Positions 1-10,992 of a DNA stretch of 64,000 bases are shown here, piece by piece. Both the position numbers and the translations under genes were made by a program. The stretch is taken from assembly GCF_964340395.1 (NCBI RefSeq), contig NC_135564.1, positions 4,707,861-4,771,860 of the forward strand. The letters run 5' to 3'. Numbering within the stretch: the stretch's first letter is position 1; every line of letters starts with the position of its first letter. Origin of the DNA: Glandiceps talaboti. Its lineage: Eukaryota; Hemichordata; Enteropneusta; Spengelidae. Below the pieces are notes generated by a model. It was not told where the DNA came from. It saw nothing but the letters and a program-made list of their open reading frames with translations, and searched no databases.

Positions 1-29
1 TCAGACACGATTTGGACCTTGTCTTCCAT
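1..29 (-). CDS. BRICHOS-type precursor, left paralogue, first exon only (partial)
   Basis: Read on the minus strand, this begins ATG GAA GAC AAG GTC and encodes MEDKVQIVS before the window edge. It matches the first eight residues of the complete BRICHOS gene at 3023-6791 (MEDKVQIV). The surrounding start context (gccATGGAAGAC) is also the same. The rest of the gene lies off the left end, so its integrity cannot be judged. The sequence upstream of it is the flank that is duplicated near 8.8-11.0 kb. Identity with the neighbour is seen directly; that the copy is functional is not shown. Confidence 0.6.
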
Positions 30-129
30 GGCTTGATATTAGTATACTAAAGTCTTGCAGTCGTTGCTGTTAGATGTTAAAACTACAGTAATTCTATGAT
101 CTCAGCAGTCCAGGTATCCTTCTACCAAA

Positions 130-1833
130 TACCAAGCTAAGAAATCGCTTCTTATATGACAGTACATGAAAAAAATAACGCAGTGACAAAATTATTGACC
201 AATAAGCGATTGCAATTATTGCAGGTAAACATGTTGAAAGTATGCGATTGTGATGGGAAAGGTACCTGCTTGGGGAAACACCTAATCCTTTCTTTTCAGA
301 TAGAGGGTTATTGAGTTTACGGATGTACTACTCAGAGATCCCCCTCCCTACATTTCCAACGTTCTCACAGACTTTCAATGGTCCATTGTGTTATAAAATA
401 ATCAATTCACTTGCCTCATTGTACGGAAACGTGTCTTGACTTATCAACATCCCCGAGTGTCTATACACAATTATGAACAGTAAACAGTAAACAATTAATA
501 TTTCTTATGATCACGTGACTCTTATAACGTTTAGAATGTCCAAATTGCGTTGAAATACAACAACCTTTACTTCCATTGAACTCTAAACATGGCGACCATG
601 AAATGACAAGTTCTGTGCCCCTTCAAGCATGGACGGTTCTCTGTCGCTACAGAAATCACGTGCTGCATCAAACACTTTATATAAATGTTACGTGCAATAT
701 TCTAGTGACAATGGACACATCACAAAACGAATACAGTGACATTTCTAGTTGAAGTTGACGGCGAATATAATAGTATTCATGTGTTCGTGTATTCACAAAA
801 GACGTGATGGCTAAAAAGAGATAGGGGATCTAAACGAAATATTTAGTCGTTCTGATAAAGTGTCTAGTATATGGATATCGATGCCCCGGTATTGCTACTC
901 GAAACATGAGCAAGTCTATCAGGATATCATAATTATTGCATATGAACTGCATACCTGGATGATTAAGAATATTTCATAGACTGAAACGCAAACGTTTCTT
1001 TTTCCAATATAGAAAAGTATAACACATGATAACAAAAATGCCTTGGCTAAACGACAACATTTTACAGAATTCGGCTACATGTACTCCCCTCTAAATATAA
1101 GAGTTGTTTGGATACTGTCTTTGACTAGTAATGTTTTGTTCCCATGCTTCAACGATTTTGGCCTTACTCTATTTCTTTATAACTGGCTCTCTGTCAAGAT
1201 CCGCTTAGTGAGTTTCTAGATCCTGCTTTCACCGGGATACACAGTAGGATGTATTTGAGAGACTTTTGCTTGGAATTCATCAGTAAAGAATCTATTTTTT
1301 TTCGCGACAGTCATATCACCATTATTCAAATTTGGAGAATCCGTCCCCATGAAGATAATTATGTGGATTTATATATTTCTGCATAACAGTTAACCTACCC
1401 CAACCCCCACCCCCACCCCTAGCTCTGGAGAACATGCATGATGATGGGCACCTAAATATGAGGGTAGATTATCAATCTATCATGTCTTTGTACGTTGTGG
1501 CTTAAAGTACAATGTTACAAAAGGGTATAGGACATGTTCTAGGTGTAAAATGTTGCTATGTTGCTGCACATGTATTTGTGAATTTGACGCGCAAGTCACG
1601 CAGACCAATGCCGACAGTCCATATTCAATCCGAAGGCCAGTGTAGTTACCCGGAACTTCATTCTGTTGCGATGCTTGCATTATCAATTCACATCTCTCTG
1701 ATCTAACGTAAGTCGTATTGTTATATGGACACCGTACAATTGTAAGTTATGAAAAGAGTGAACATTGCATTGTTTGAGTAAAGCGTCGCGTAGAAGATCC
1801 TTACTAGTCATGTGCATCCTGATGTCCACAATA
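130..1833. repeat. Segmental duplication, copy A (upstream flank of left BRICHOS copy)
   Basis: This stretch is collinear with about 8810-10992. Shared blocks include the run around 165-182 and 8815-8831 (catgaaaaa..taacgcag), the AAACATGTTGAAAG block, the atcctgctttcaccgggata block at 1222 and 10501, and the ending ctgatgtccacaa. The copies differ by scattered substitutions and small indels. Copy A lacks the SINE, the AT-rich insert and the long (TTTA)n run found in copy B. I see no coding gene inside. Confidence 0.85.
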
Positions 1834-3022
1834 AATAACTTTAACCAACCACCCACCCATCCTTTCTTTTATCCATCCATCCATCCATCCATCCATCCAT
1901 CCATCCATCCATCCGTCCGTCCGTCCGTCCACAGCTACCTCCCCCATCCATCCATCCATCCATCCATCAATCCATCCACCCCTCCTTCCATCGATACCTC
2001 CTGCAACTATCCATTCGTTAGCTTAACCCGGGAGGGGTTAACTATCGAAGGAATGGAAATCGACAATCATAATGAAATTATGTTAATTTATTCACAACTG
2101 TAGCTTTTCATGATCACAGACAAGTAAGAAATGACACACACTAATCATAAACATTCTATACATAAAGCATACATGTCATGTACATGATATACGTTGTGGT
2201 TTGTATTTACATTTGAGTGTTTATATATATATATATGACACATTTTAGTGTAACTTTAACATTTCATATACTGTTTATTATATCGGGCCATTTTTTTTAA
2301 ATTTAAAAATAAGCAAGTGCCAAAATATACTTTATACCGACAAGTTGTGCATACATCCTTTCTTATAAAGTGAAATGACTGTCATACAAATACCAATTGG
2401 ACATATACACTTGCCTTGATATCAACAAGTTTCAAAAATTATTGATAACGTTGATTTAAAACCGATTTGAACATTTATCGTGAAGGTCAGACTTTATGAC
2501 CCAGTCAAATTCCCAACCGTTAAATTATACCTACATTTTCCCTACAAGCTATGCAAGTATGTATAACCATTCACTATAACTAATTTTAGATTTTACTTAT
2601 ATTCAATTACGATGTGTACTTTTATGATTTATACATTCTGTTTGTAAGATCAAGAATGATAACGCAGTGTGGTATTTTTTTGTTTGCACGTTCATCATTG
2701 GTGGCGTATTGTCAAACATAGTAGTGACATTGTGGTATTTCTCTAGCACTCTATCGGGGGGGGGGGGGGGCTGGGCTAATCCCCTTATTTGACTATACGT
2801 ATTTGTGCCGCCATTTGGGTGCGTGTTCTAGCCCTATGATCTAAAATGGAGTTTGGATTTTTTCAAGCTGAAGAGTCTAAAATGAGGTCCACTCTGCATT
2901 ATTTTCGATTTTGCCATTGTCCTTTATCAAATTATAATGTAATATTAATTGCCCCTAAAATGTTGTCTCCTCATGGAAATGTATTATGGTCTAAAATTTT
3001 ATCTTTTAAAACAGGTAATGGT
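1834..3022. other. Gene-free stretch between BRICHOS copies
   Basis: No supportable exon seen on either strand. It holds a (CATC)n microsatellite at about 1872-1990, a short AT run near 2222 and a G homopolymer at about 2756-2770. The 3' UTR of the BRICHOS gene at 3023-6791 probably falls in its right part. A minus-strand AATAAA (plus-strand tttatt near 2273) is one possible poly(A) signal, but it is far from the stop codon. Confidence 0.5.
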
Positions 3023-5472
3023 CTAAAAGGGGTCTGCGCTTAAGACTGCCAACCCCGGCCCGCCAGAGATGGCCGCCACCGGTTCTAGTCTTGGTTGTGC
3101 TTGTGGTTGTGATGATCCTATGATTATGTCAAAGTGTACACAGCAGATACAGAGACAAATTTCCAATGTAACTGAAACTGAAACTCGGCGCTTTTTACGA
3201 TCTGAAATGGAAGAATAAAAGAGAGAAACAATCAATTGTGCGCAAGTTGATAATTGAAAATATTTCGGCGAATATTATTTCGCATACTTAACATTATGAT
3301 GTTTCTGAATTAATGTGTGATAAAAGTGCAATAATGATAATTAATAGCGTCATTTCAAGTCAATACACCATGTATCTCTAATTCAAAAGTATAACTCCAC
3401 TAATGACCTCTTGAATTTGTCTGATATACACACAATATCTTACCTGTAATTTCAACTTCATCTTCACCTCCATACCTTGGATAAGCCCAGAAAGCTGGCC
3501 TATCACCGCAGTGGTCGTTTATTGGAGTACCAAGAATAGAACGGTCTCTGATTGGTTCCTCATTCACTTCAAGATTGAGATTCCTACCAATAGAGGGATT
3601 AATGACAGAACCCTGAAAAAAGGAAGGCAAACATACTTCCTAAAGTACTCTGAAGTTGAATATAACGTGTATGTTAAGAGCCGGAGAAAACATAGCATAT
3701 TGTGTAACTTTGTTGCGTTCCAAGATCTTACAGCATTTAATACAGAAAAGAAACAGTGTGGATATAGGAGGCGCCCTGGGTCGACGCGTTTATTTTATTC
3801 TTACTTTATCTAAACACCACTTCGCGTGAAGTGATAACCAGAGTGAGTGATTGCGAAACAACTGTGAAACGCGAAAGCCCTGCCACTTTGGGAAATTACA
3901 TGTACTACATCATAACTGGAGGGGGCAAAGTTAACTTTTCATTATATAAACAAAACATGAATTGCAAACCAAATTCAAAACATTTGAAGATTTATGTGAC
4001 AAAAAAAGTCTAAAAGATTTAGAAAGAAAAACCTGATTTACAACGTTAACGCTTTATATCAAGATTTATATCTCTTGAGATAAACGACCCGGCCAAAGTG
4101 ACAATACATTAATTTTGCAATGAATTGATATGTGTAAGGCCGATGGTCAGAATTTAAGGCAGGGGCTGGGGAGAAATTGGGGGTTCAAAGGGAGGGGCAT
4201 GAAAATTCTGATGTTCTGAAAGGGGGGACAGATCATGATTTGAACCAAATTAGCGTCGTTTACCGAGTAAATTGAAAGATTTCGTGAATATTTTTTGAAA
4301 GCGAGGAGGGGCTGCGAAATTTTGTTTAACCAAAATAATGTCTCCCCCCCCCCCCGCCGTAAATTCGAACTCCAGCCTAAACAGCACCAATATAATGTCT
4401 ATACATAAATATTGTTCGAAGCAGTTTTGTATGGAAGGGAATTACTAAGTTTGATAGTTTTGGTAGTTTCATAATCATATATAACATGGATACAACGATT
4501 TTCAGAATTAAAACTCACCTCCGAGTCTAAGTTTTCCAACAAACTTTCTAACTTTTCGGCGTCAACTTCTGCCATCTCATTCGTAATGGGACTCACATAA
4601 CAGGCAGCATTTTCTACCGATGCAAACGCCATCAATCCCTGGTGAAAAAAATGGGGAAAATGCTGAGGATCAATGTCCGACATAAGTCAACGGAGTGAAA
4701 ACGAGATGTGCTCAAGATCTCAAACTGTGGACAAATAGAAAGCAGCATAGAATGATACGAAAGCGACTAAAATTGAGGATTTACATACCCGATTATTATC
4801 CACAATAAGTTCGTCCTCTGTGGTTATGTTGTGGAAAATTTCCACATTGTTGTCAAAGTCAATTTCTATCTTTTCCGTTTGGATCTCACCATCAACCTCC
4901 AATAACACGTTGTATTCCTGAAGATACAGTTGAAAAGAAATAAAGTTTTCAACAGCACTCGTCGTCTAGATACATTTGCCAATTGAAGCCGGTACAGTTG
5001 GGATATATCAAAATGTAAACGTATCATGAAATAAAAAGTCAGTTTATATCTACAATATGCGCGTCCCCGGCCTTCCAGGGTCACCGCGCATCTATCTTAA
5101 TGTATGTATGTATGTATGTATGTATGTATGTATGTATGTATGTATGTATGTATGTATGTATGTATGTATGTGTGTATGTATGTATGTATGTATGTGTATG
5201 TATGCATGCATGCATGCATGTATGTATGTATGTATGTATGTATGTATGTATGTATGTATGTATGTATGTATGTGTGTATGTGTGTATGTACGTATGTATG
5301 TATGTATGTATGTATGTATGTATGTATGTATGTATGTATGTATGTGTGTGTGTACGTATGTATGTATGTATGTATGTATGTATGTATGTATGTATGTATG
5401 TGTGTGTAGGTATGTGTGTATGTATGTATGTATGTGTGTGTGAGTGAGTGAGAGAGTATGAGTCTGCGTATG

Positions 5473-5523
<51 letters not shown>

Positions 5524-6791
5524 GTTTGTGTCTTTGTCTGTGTCTCTGTCTCTGTTTGTATCTGTGTCTTTGTCTGTGTCTCTGTCTCTGTTTGCATGTA
5601 TAGGAGTAATAGCAATGTTATTCGTTTCATTATTTTTCATGAGTAATACTTTATTTTAATATTATTTAAGGTATGCTCTAATGCTATATGTATACCTAAT
5701 ACATGTGGTCGTTGTCAGGGTAACTTATTCCAAATTCATATTTCCATATATCGTTATCGTCAATGTCTAATACAAGGTTTTCTTCAGAATAAGTATCAAA
5801 GTCCAGCTCGTACGGCAGTGACGATTTGGTGACAAGAACTGTCTCAAGGAATTGTTAAAGTCGAACACAAATTGTAAAACGTACCACTTGTCACCGTTTG
5901 TACAGTGCTTTCTTCTTAAATAAATTTTGCTCACTTCCAAATCAAACTTACCTTCACATCACGGTCTAGCAGATAGGTTCCAGTCAATGCACCACCGATG
6001 ATGAGGGCGACGACAACGACCACACCAACAACACCAATCTTGAATTTACGGGTACTTGCAACTTCGGCCACGGCGCCAAATCTTGAATAGGACTGCAACA
6101 AATCAAATGAAATGTCAAAATAAACACAGAGTTTGAAATATCACAAGTGTTGTTAATCATTATAAATTGTGAACATCGTCTTCAAATGTCAATACATGTA
6201 TTTAAATAGACAGTGACGTCAGAGTTAAAAGACTAACGATTGGCAATAGCAAAGTGTTATTAACAATCTATCACCATGACAATGACATGGTTATGACAAA
6301 CCCTAAGAAGAAGATTCACAGCGTAAAGCAACACTTAACCAACTTGAAACCATATTTACCCTTCGTAAAATGACACCTGATAACCTGTAAGAGATCATCA
6401 ATGGCGGAGTCATGGGTGCAGTGGCCGGTTTGGAATCTGTAGGTTTGAGCCTTGTCACCGCAGTTTGTTTCTGAATGGTTTAAGTCCTTGGGCAAGTCAT
6501 TGTTCAATGGTCAAAATTATCCAGCAAATAAAAAAGTTGACAACCGTATCCCTATAGTATACTTATGGAAGATGGGTAGGAAACTCGTTGTGCAATGTAT
6601 ATCCATGTAATATACAGAATACTCATTGGGTAAATCATAAGAATATTTTTAAAAAAATAAACAGAAAAACATGACTACTAAATCTAAACAATTTTGAGCA
6701 ACAGATAACAGAATAAAGAAACATGTTGATTTACCGGTGGTGCAACAATGTCATGATCTTCATCAGGTACGATTTGGACTTTGTCTTCCAT
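3023..6791 (-). CDS. Type II membrane BRICHOS-domain precursor protein
   Basis: Six exons on the minus strand: 6735-6791, 5952-6092, 4789-4917, 4519-4638, 3444-3612 and 3023-3201. All junctions are GT-AG and in phase; the product is 264 aa. Residues 1-37 are cytosolic, with a basic RKFK just before a membrane anchor at about 38-61 (rich in V, I, G), so the topology is type II. The BRICHOS domain spans about 83-190: Asp86 in IDF, Cys122 in the ACYV motif and Cys184 in HCGD, which are the three near-invariant positions of the family, plus a sequon at Asn96. A furin-like RKKRR (207-211) follows, then a tail with CLCICC (221-226) that the protease would free. Family members (Bri2, chondromodulin, annelid antimicrobial precursors) use BRICHOS as a chaperone for a C-terminal peptide. 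Here the tail is not clearly cationic, so an antimicrobial role is only possible. The last exon is the least certain part. Confidence 0.83.
5099..5595. repeat. (TATG)n / (TGTC)n compound microsatellite in BRICHOS intron 2
   Basis: Nearly pure TATG from 5099 to about 5450 with rare interruptions, then TGTC from about 5468 to 5522, then TGTCTTTGTCTG-like variants. It is open in several frames only because the unit length keeps stop codons away. Confidence 0.97.
6406..6497 (+). mobile_element. Truncated SINE head in BRICHOS intron 1
   Basis: A diverged copy of the 5' part of the SINE seen in full at 9468, 43262 and 47018. It shares ggagtcatg, cggtttggaatct and agtccttgggcaag. It ends before the middle and tail regions. 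Confidence 0.7.
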
Positions 6792-6895
6792 GGCTTTACG
6801 AACGTCGATGACGATTTCAGAGATGTACAGCTAGAGAGACCCTGAATAGTGTTTGCTTGTCTGTGTGATTGAGATTGAATCAGTCTGGACGCTCG

Positions 6896-6902
6896 TATTT
6901 AT
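6896..6902 (-). promoter_or_regulatory. TATA-like box of the BRICHOS gene
   Basis: On the minus strand, ATAAATA lies about 105 bp upstream of the ATG at 6791, inside gaaataaatacgagcg. A start site about 30 bp downstream would give a 5' UTR of roughly 70 nt. This is motif-based only. Confidence 0.35.
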
Positions 6903-8261
6903 TTCTTTTTTAAGTGAATTAATTAAGATTTTGGTGAAGTATTGACGAATCGGCGTCCACGAATGGATCGAAATATTTGTCATGAGAAAAATAAGGGGGG
7001 CTGTAGGGTCTTTAGTGGGGAAAATCCCATAGCCCCTGATTTAAATTTGAATGTAAGGGACGAGGATATACTTTTCTTTTATACTTACATATACATTATC
7101 TTATATACCGGATGTCTGCTATTCTTTTTTTCATAGTGTGTGTTTGTGTATGGGGTGAGGAAAGTCGTGCTTCAAAAACACAAAAGAACAGTACAGTCGG
7201 TGGCAAATCCTACATAGCTAATCGATAAGTATCTAGAGAAAGGAAACGTTCCACAAGTTAGAATACGATTTGCAAATAGGACGAAATTGCGAAAGAAAAA
7301 ATTCGGCATTTGTAGATTTTAGATCTGCGATATTATCAAAATGATCTTAGAAACGGAATACAAATAAACATAGACTGACGATGGACAGGTTTAACACTGT
7401 CGTTACTAGTCAAATTTATCTATAACTTATTTAAAATGTGTACGTGTATGAAGTTTCGTCAGAATCGTAGTGGTGGTTAGATGTCATGTCCATATGGGCA
7501 CACACACATACACACACACAAAACACATACACACACACGAAACACATACATACATACATACATACATACATACATACATACATACATACATACATACATA
7601 CATACATACATACCACTATAGTGGTCTGAGCTTTCACTTATGGCGGTAAAGGCTTTATAAGTTCAAACGATCAAAGTTGAAAAGTTTAAACTTTCATTCA
7701 TTCTAAAGGTAAACGTATTTGTTGTTTATTGATATTGCCCACGACTCGGGTTAATCATATATTCTTGTAACGCTTCGTTGACATTTTAAACGTTTTATTT
7801 ATCCATGTCTCTCTTGTTGATCTCAAGTTTTACCACTTTCTTCTAACAGTTCCAACCCGGACTCGCTATTGTCTCAATATATCCTGGTAACCCATACCGT
7901 GACTACGATATTGCACTGATAAATAATTAGGTACCTATCACAACACACGGCATGCATGCATCCAATGTATGTAAACCTACGTAGCGTCCCGTGCCACATA
8001 CACTGAAGAATCACCGCATCTCTAGTTTAAAAGTAACTACATTCTAGCGCATGATATGGTCACTGATTCAAACTACTGCCAAGACACCTACATAACCAGT
8101 TATTCTTTACTGGCGGAAATCAGTACACTGTAGACCCTGTGCTTATTTCATGAGGGTTTCCTCTTAAATTCATTATAATTCATGTGTTGTTCTGAATCAT
8201 TTCTCGAAGCAATAACTTTAGAGAGAGAAAATATCTAGAAATGCTACGTTAACTGCACAAC
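6903..8261. other. Gene-free stretch upstream of the BRICHOS gene
   Basis: No exon could be supported. It contains a (CA)n/(ATAC)n microsatellite at about 7501-7612 and otherwise unique AT-rich sequence. The part next to 6903 is presumably the promoter region of the minus-strand BRICHOS gene. Confidence 0.5.
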
Positions 8262-8386
8262 AAGCTCAAGCAGGCAAATCCCTGTCAATGCGCCAACAAC
8301 GTTGAGACAGCGACCATACCAACAACACCAATATTAAATTTACGGGTTCTAGCAACGTTTGCTGTCACTCTAAATCTTGAATACGA
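8262..8386 (-). pseudogene. Decayed BRICHOS exon 2 (third array member)
   Basis: Read on the minus strand after a good acceptor (tttgttgcag), this aligns with exon 2 (5952-6092) of the intact gene: TCGTATTCAAGATTTAG, then ACCCGTAAATT, then ATTGGTGTTGTTGGT. Within the membrane segment it lacks 7 nt relative to the intact copy. The shift brings a stop into frame, and the exon end with its donor is not recognisable. The expected first exon is missing to its right, although the outer flank is present at 8810-10992. This is therefore a broken copy, and the direct evidence is the 7-nt gap. Confidence 0.8.
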
Positions 8387-9467
8387 CTGCAACAAATGGC
8401 AATTTTAAGGTGTCTTTGAATCCAAAAATCGTCAACCTGGTGTCGTTCTTCCTAAAAATCGGAATTTTGTTTGATTCATCGCTCTACAACCTAGTATGAG
8501 TTGCAACACAGACAAGTAAGAAAGTATTCTTACTCGTCTGTGGTTGCAAGGATCTCTACAATATACTTCTATCGTTTGAAACAGACATAGCAATTGCACA
8601 TAAACCATAATATAACAGTTGGCTATCTAACGGAATATTATAACCCAATACCAATTTAAAACTACTCTTGAAATATCATAGATCTGGATATGAAAACCGT
8701 GAAAATCGTCAACAAAAGTTCTTTACATCTTAAAAAAATCAAATTGTAAAAATGAATATAGCAATACTTACTAGTTGTATATCTAGAATACATATACTAC
8801 CAAAATATGACATTACATGAAAAAATAACGCAGTGACGAAATTAATTACAGATAAACATGTTGAAAGTGTGCGATTGTGATGTGAAAGGTACTTACTTGG
8901 GGAAATACCTAACCCTTTCTTTTCAGATAAAAAAGTTATTGAGTTTACGGATGTATAGAGACCCCCCTACATTTCCCACGATCTTCTTATAGACTTTCAA
9001 TGGTCCATTGTGTTATAAAAATAAATTCACTTGCCTCGTTGTATGGACGTTCACGAGTTTTGATTTATCAACATCTCCGAGTGTCCATACACGACTATGA
9101 ACAGCAAATAATATTCATATTTCTTATGATCACTTGGCCCTTACAACATTTAGAATATCAAATTTGCTTTGAAATATAATTATTTCAATACATTGAACTC
9201 TAAGCATGGCGACGCATGGACCGTTCTGTGTCTCTCTATCCCTACAGAAATCACGTGCTGCATCAAAAACTTAAATCCATAACTATATCTGTTACGTAAA
9301 AAAATATTCTTGTAACAATGGACACACCACATAACAAATAGAGTGACATTTCTAGGTGAAGTTGAAGGCGAATATGATACTATTCATGGGTTCGTGTATT
9401 CACAAAAGACAAAAGACATATTGGCGAAATATTTAGTCGTTCTAATGAAGTACCTAGTATAATAATG

Positions 9468-9828
9468 GAGTCATGATGGGTGAATGGTTAGCATGACCGG
9501 CTTGGAATCTACAGGTTGCAGGTTCGAGCCCCGTCACTGCCTGCTGTTTGTTTCTGAGTGGCTAAAGTCCTTGGGCAAGATTTGAGCCACGACTGTGCCT
9601 CAGTCAACCCAGCTGTATAATTGGGGACCTGGTAGGATGTAGGTTTCAATGTGAATCATATGCGCTTAAATGGCTGCAATGGATTGTATGCTCCCCGGGG
9701 AGTTGAGGAAGACTAAAGGACCGTTGTGCCGTTCTGATCCGAGCCAGGGGTTATAATTGTAAAGCGCTTTGAGCACGGACTGTGAAAGCGCTAAGCTTAT
9801 ATGAGAACCCAACATTATTATTATAATG
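9468..9828 (+). mobile_element. tRNA-derived SINE, full-length copy 1
   Basis: The head carries a box A-like tggttagcatg at 9485 and a box B GGTTCGAGCCC at 9521, the two internal RNA polymerase III elements. A tRNA-unrelated body follows, then a conserved 3' part (taaagcgctttgagcac) and a TTA-rich tail. Similar copies lie at 43262 and 47018. It sits inside duplication copy B and is absent from copy A. Short ataatg direct repeats flank it. Confidence 0.9.
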
Positions 9829-9889
9829 AAAGTCCAGCGGGATATCATAATTACTGCATATTAACTGGGCAGAACATTGATGTATGACA

Positions 9890-10150
9890 CGCTTTGTAAT
9901 TCTTTTAATCTACTAGCTGTCCTCTGAATTTTTATCCTTCGTATTTGAAAGAACATTTAACCAACAACTGTGTACTTCATTTGTGCCATTTCTTGAGACA
10001 TTTTATTGAATTTGTGGGTTTTCTGTGTTTTCGTAGCTCTTGTATTATTATATTTTCTTCATTTTTAGCTGTCAGTTTGTTGTACAATGCGCTGAGACGT
10101 AGTGTATCGTTCCTTTAAGAATCAAAATAATAAAATAATAATAATAATAA
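9890..10150 (+). mobile_element. Probable retroelement 3' fragment with (AAT)n tail
   Basis: About 260 bp present in copy B but missing at the matching site of copy A. It ends in gcgctgagacgtagtg, then a run of aataataataa. The tail and clean absence from the paralogous site suggest a retrotransposed fragment; no coding capacity was seen. Confidence 0.5.
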
Positions 10151-10347
10151 CAATATTTTATAAACTTAAAGTCAAACGTTTCTTACTCCAATATTGACTA
10201 TAACACATGGTAACAACAACGCATTTGCTAAACGACCACATTTTACATAAATTGGCCTACATGTACTTCCCTCTAAATATAAGATGTGTTTAGACAATTT
10301 TCTTGATTAATAATGTATTGGTCTCGTGTTTCGCTGATCTTGGTCTT

Positions 10348-10354
10348 TTTGTAT

Positions 10355-10441
<87 letters not shown>

Positions 10442-10442
10442 T

Positions 10443-10474
<32 letters not shown>

Positions 10475-10476
10475 TA
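10348..10476. repeat. (TTTA)n microsatellite
   Basis: About 32 repeats of TTTA with one interruption near 10441. The matching position in copy A (about 1165-1180) has only a single short ctatttctttat, so the tract expanded after the duplication. Confidence 0.97.
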
Positions 10477-10992
10477 ATTGGCTCTCTGTCAAGTTTCTAG
10501 ATCCTGCTTTCACCGGGATACATAGTAGGATGTATTTGAGAGACTTTTGTTTGGAATTCATCTGCAAAGAATCGCTATTTCTGTATTTTTTCGCGACAGT
10601 CATAACACCATTATCAAAATTTGACGAATCCATCAACAATGAAGAAATCTGGATTTATATTTCTGCAGAAAAGCTGCGCGAAGGGGCAGTTAAATGCGAT
10701 GTTGATGTACATGTATTTGTGAATTTGTTGCGCAATTCACGCAGGCCAATGCCGACAGTTCATATTCAATCCTAGTGCAGTTACCCGGAACTTCACTAGT
10801 ACTGTGTTGCGATTATTACATTGACACCCTCTCTGACCTAATGTATTGTTCCATCGACCCTATAGAGAGGGCACCGTTACCGTGCAATTGTAAGTGATAT
10901 TAGAAATCAGAAAATAATGAACATTGCAGTATTTTAGTAAAACGTCGCCTTGAAGATCCTTATTGCTCACAAATGCATCCTGATGTCCACAA

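Larger units (their letters stand above)
8810..10992. repeat. Segmental duplication, copy B
   Basis: Collinear with about 130-1833. It is longer because it carries a SINE (9468-9828), an AT-rich insert with an (AAT)n tail (about 9890-10150) and an expanded (TTTA)n tract (10348-10476), all lacking in copy A. Aside from these, the matching blocks run in the same order and orientation to the shared end ctgatgtccacaa. Confidence 0.85.

Noticed and set aside
1480-1706. Overlapping short frames on both strands near 1.5-1.7 kb
   Set aside because: They lie in a non-coding segmental duplication, and the frames are not kept in the copy near 10.7 kb.
5092-5640. Long open frames over the TATG and TGTC repeats, both strands
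   Set aside because: Microsatellite translation (YVCM- and HTYI-type repeats). It lies within a BRICHOS intron, with no start context or conserved content.
9485-9531. tRNA gene (box A and box B present)
   Set aside because: No acceptor stem or cloverleaf can be formed. The same head recurs with the same tail at other sites, so it is a SINE.
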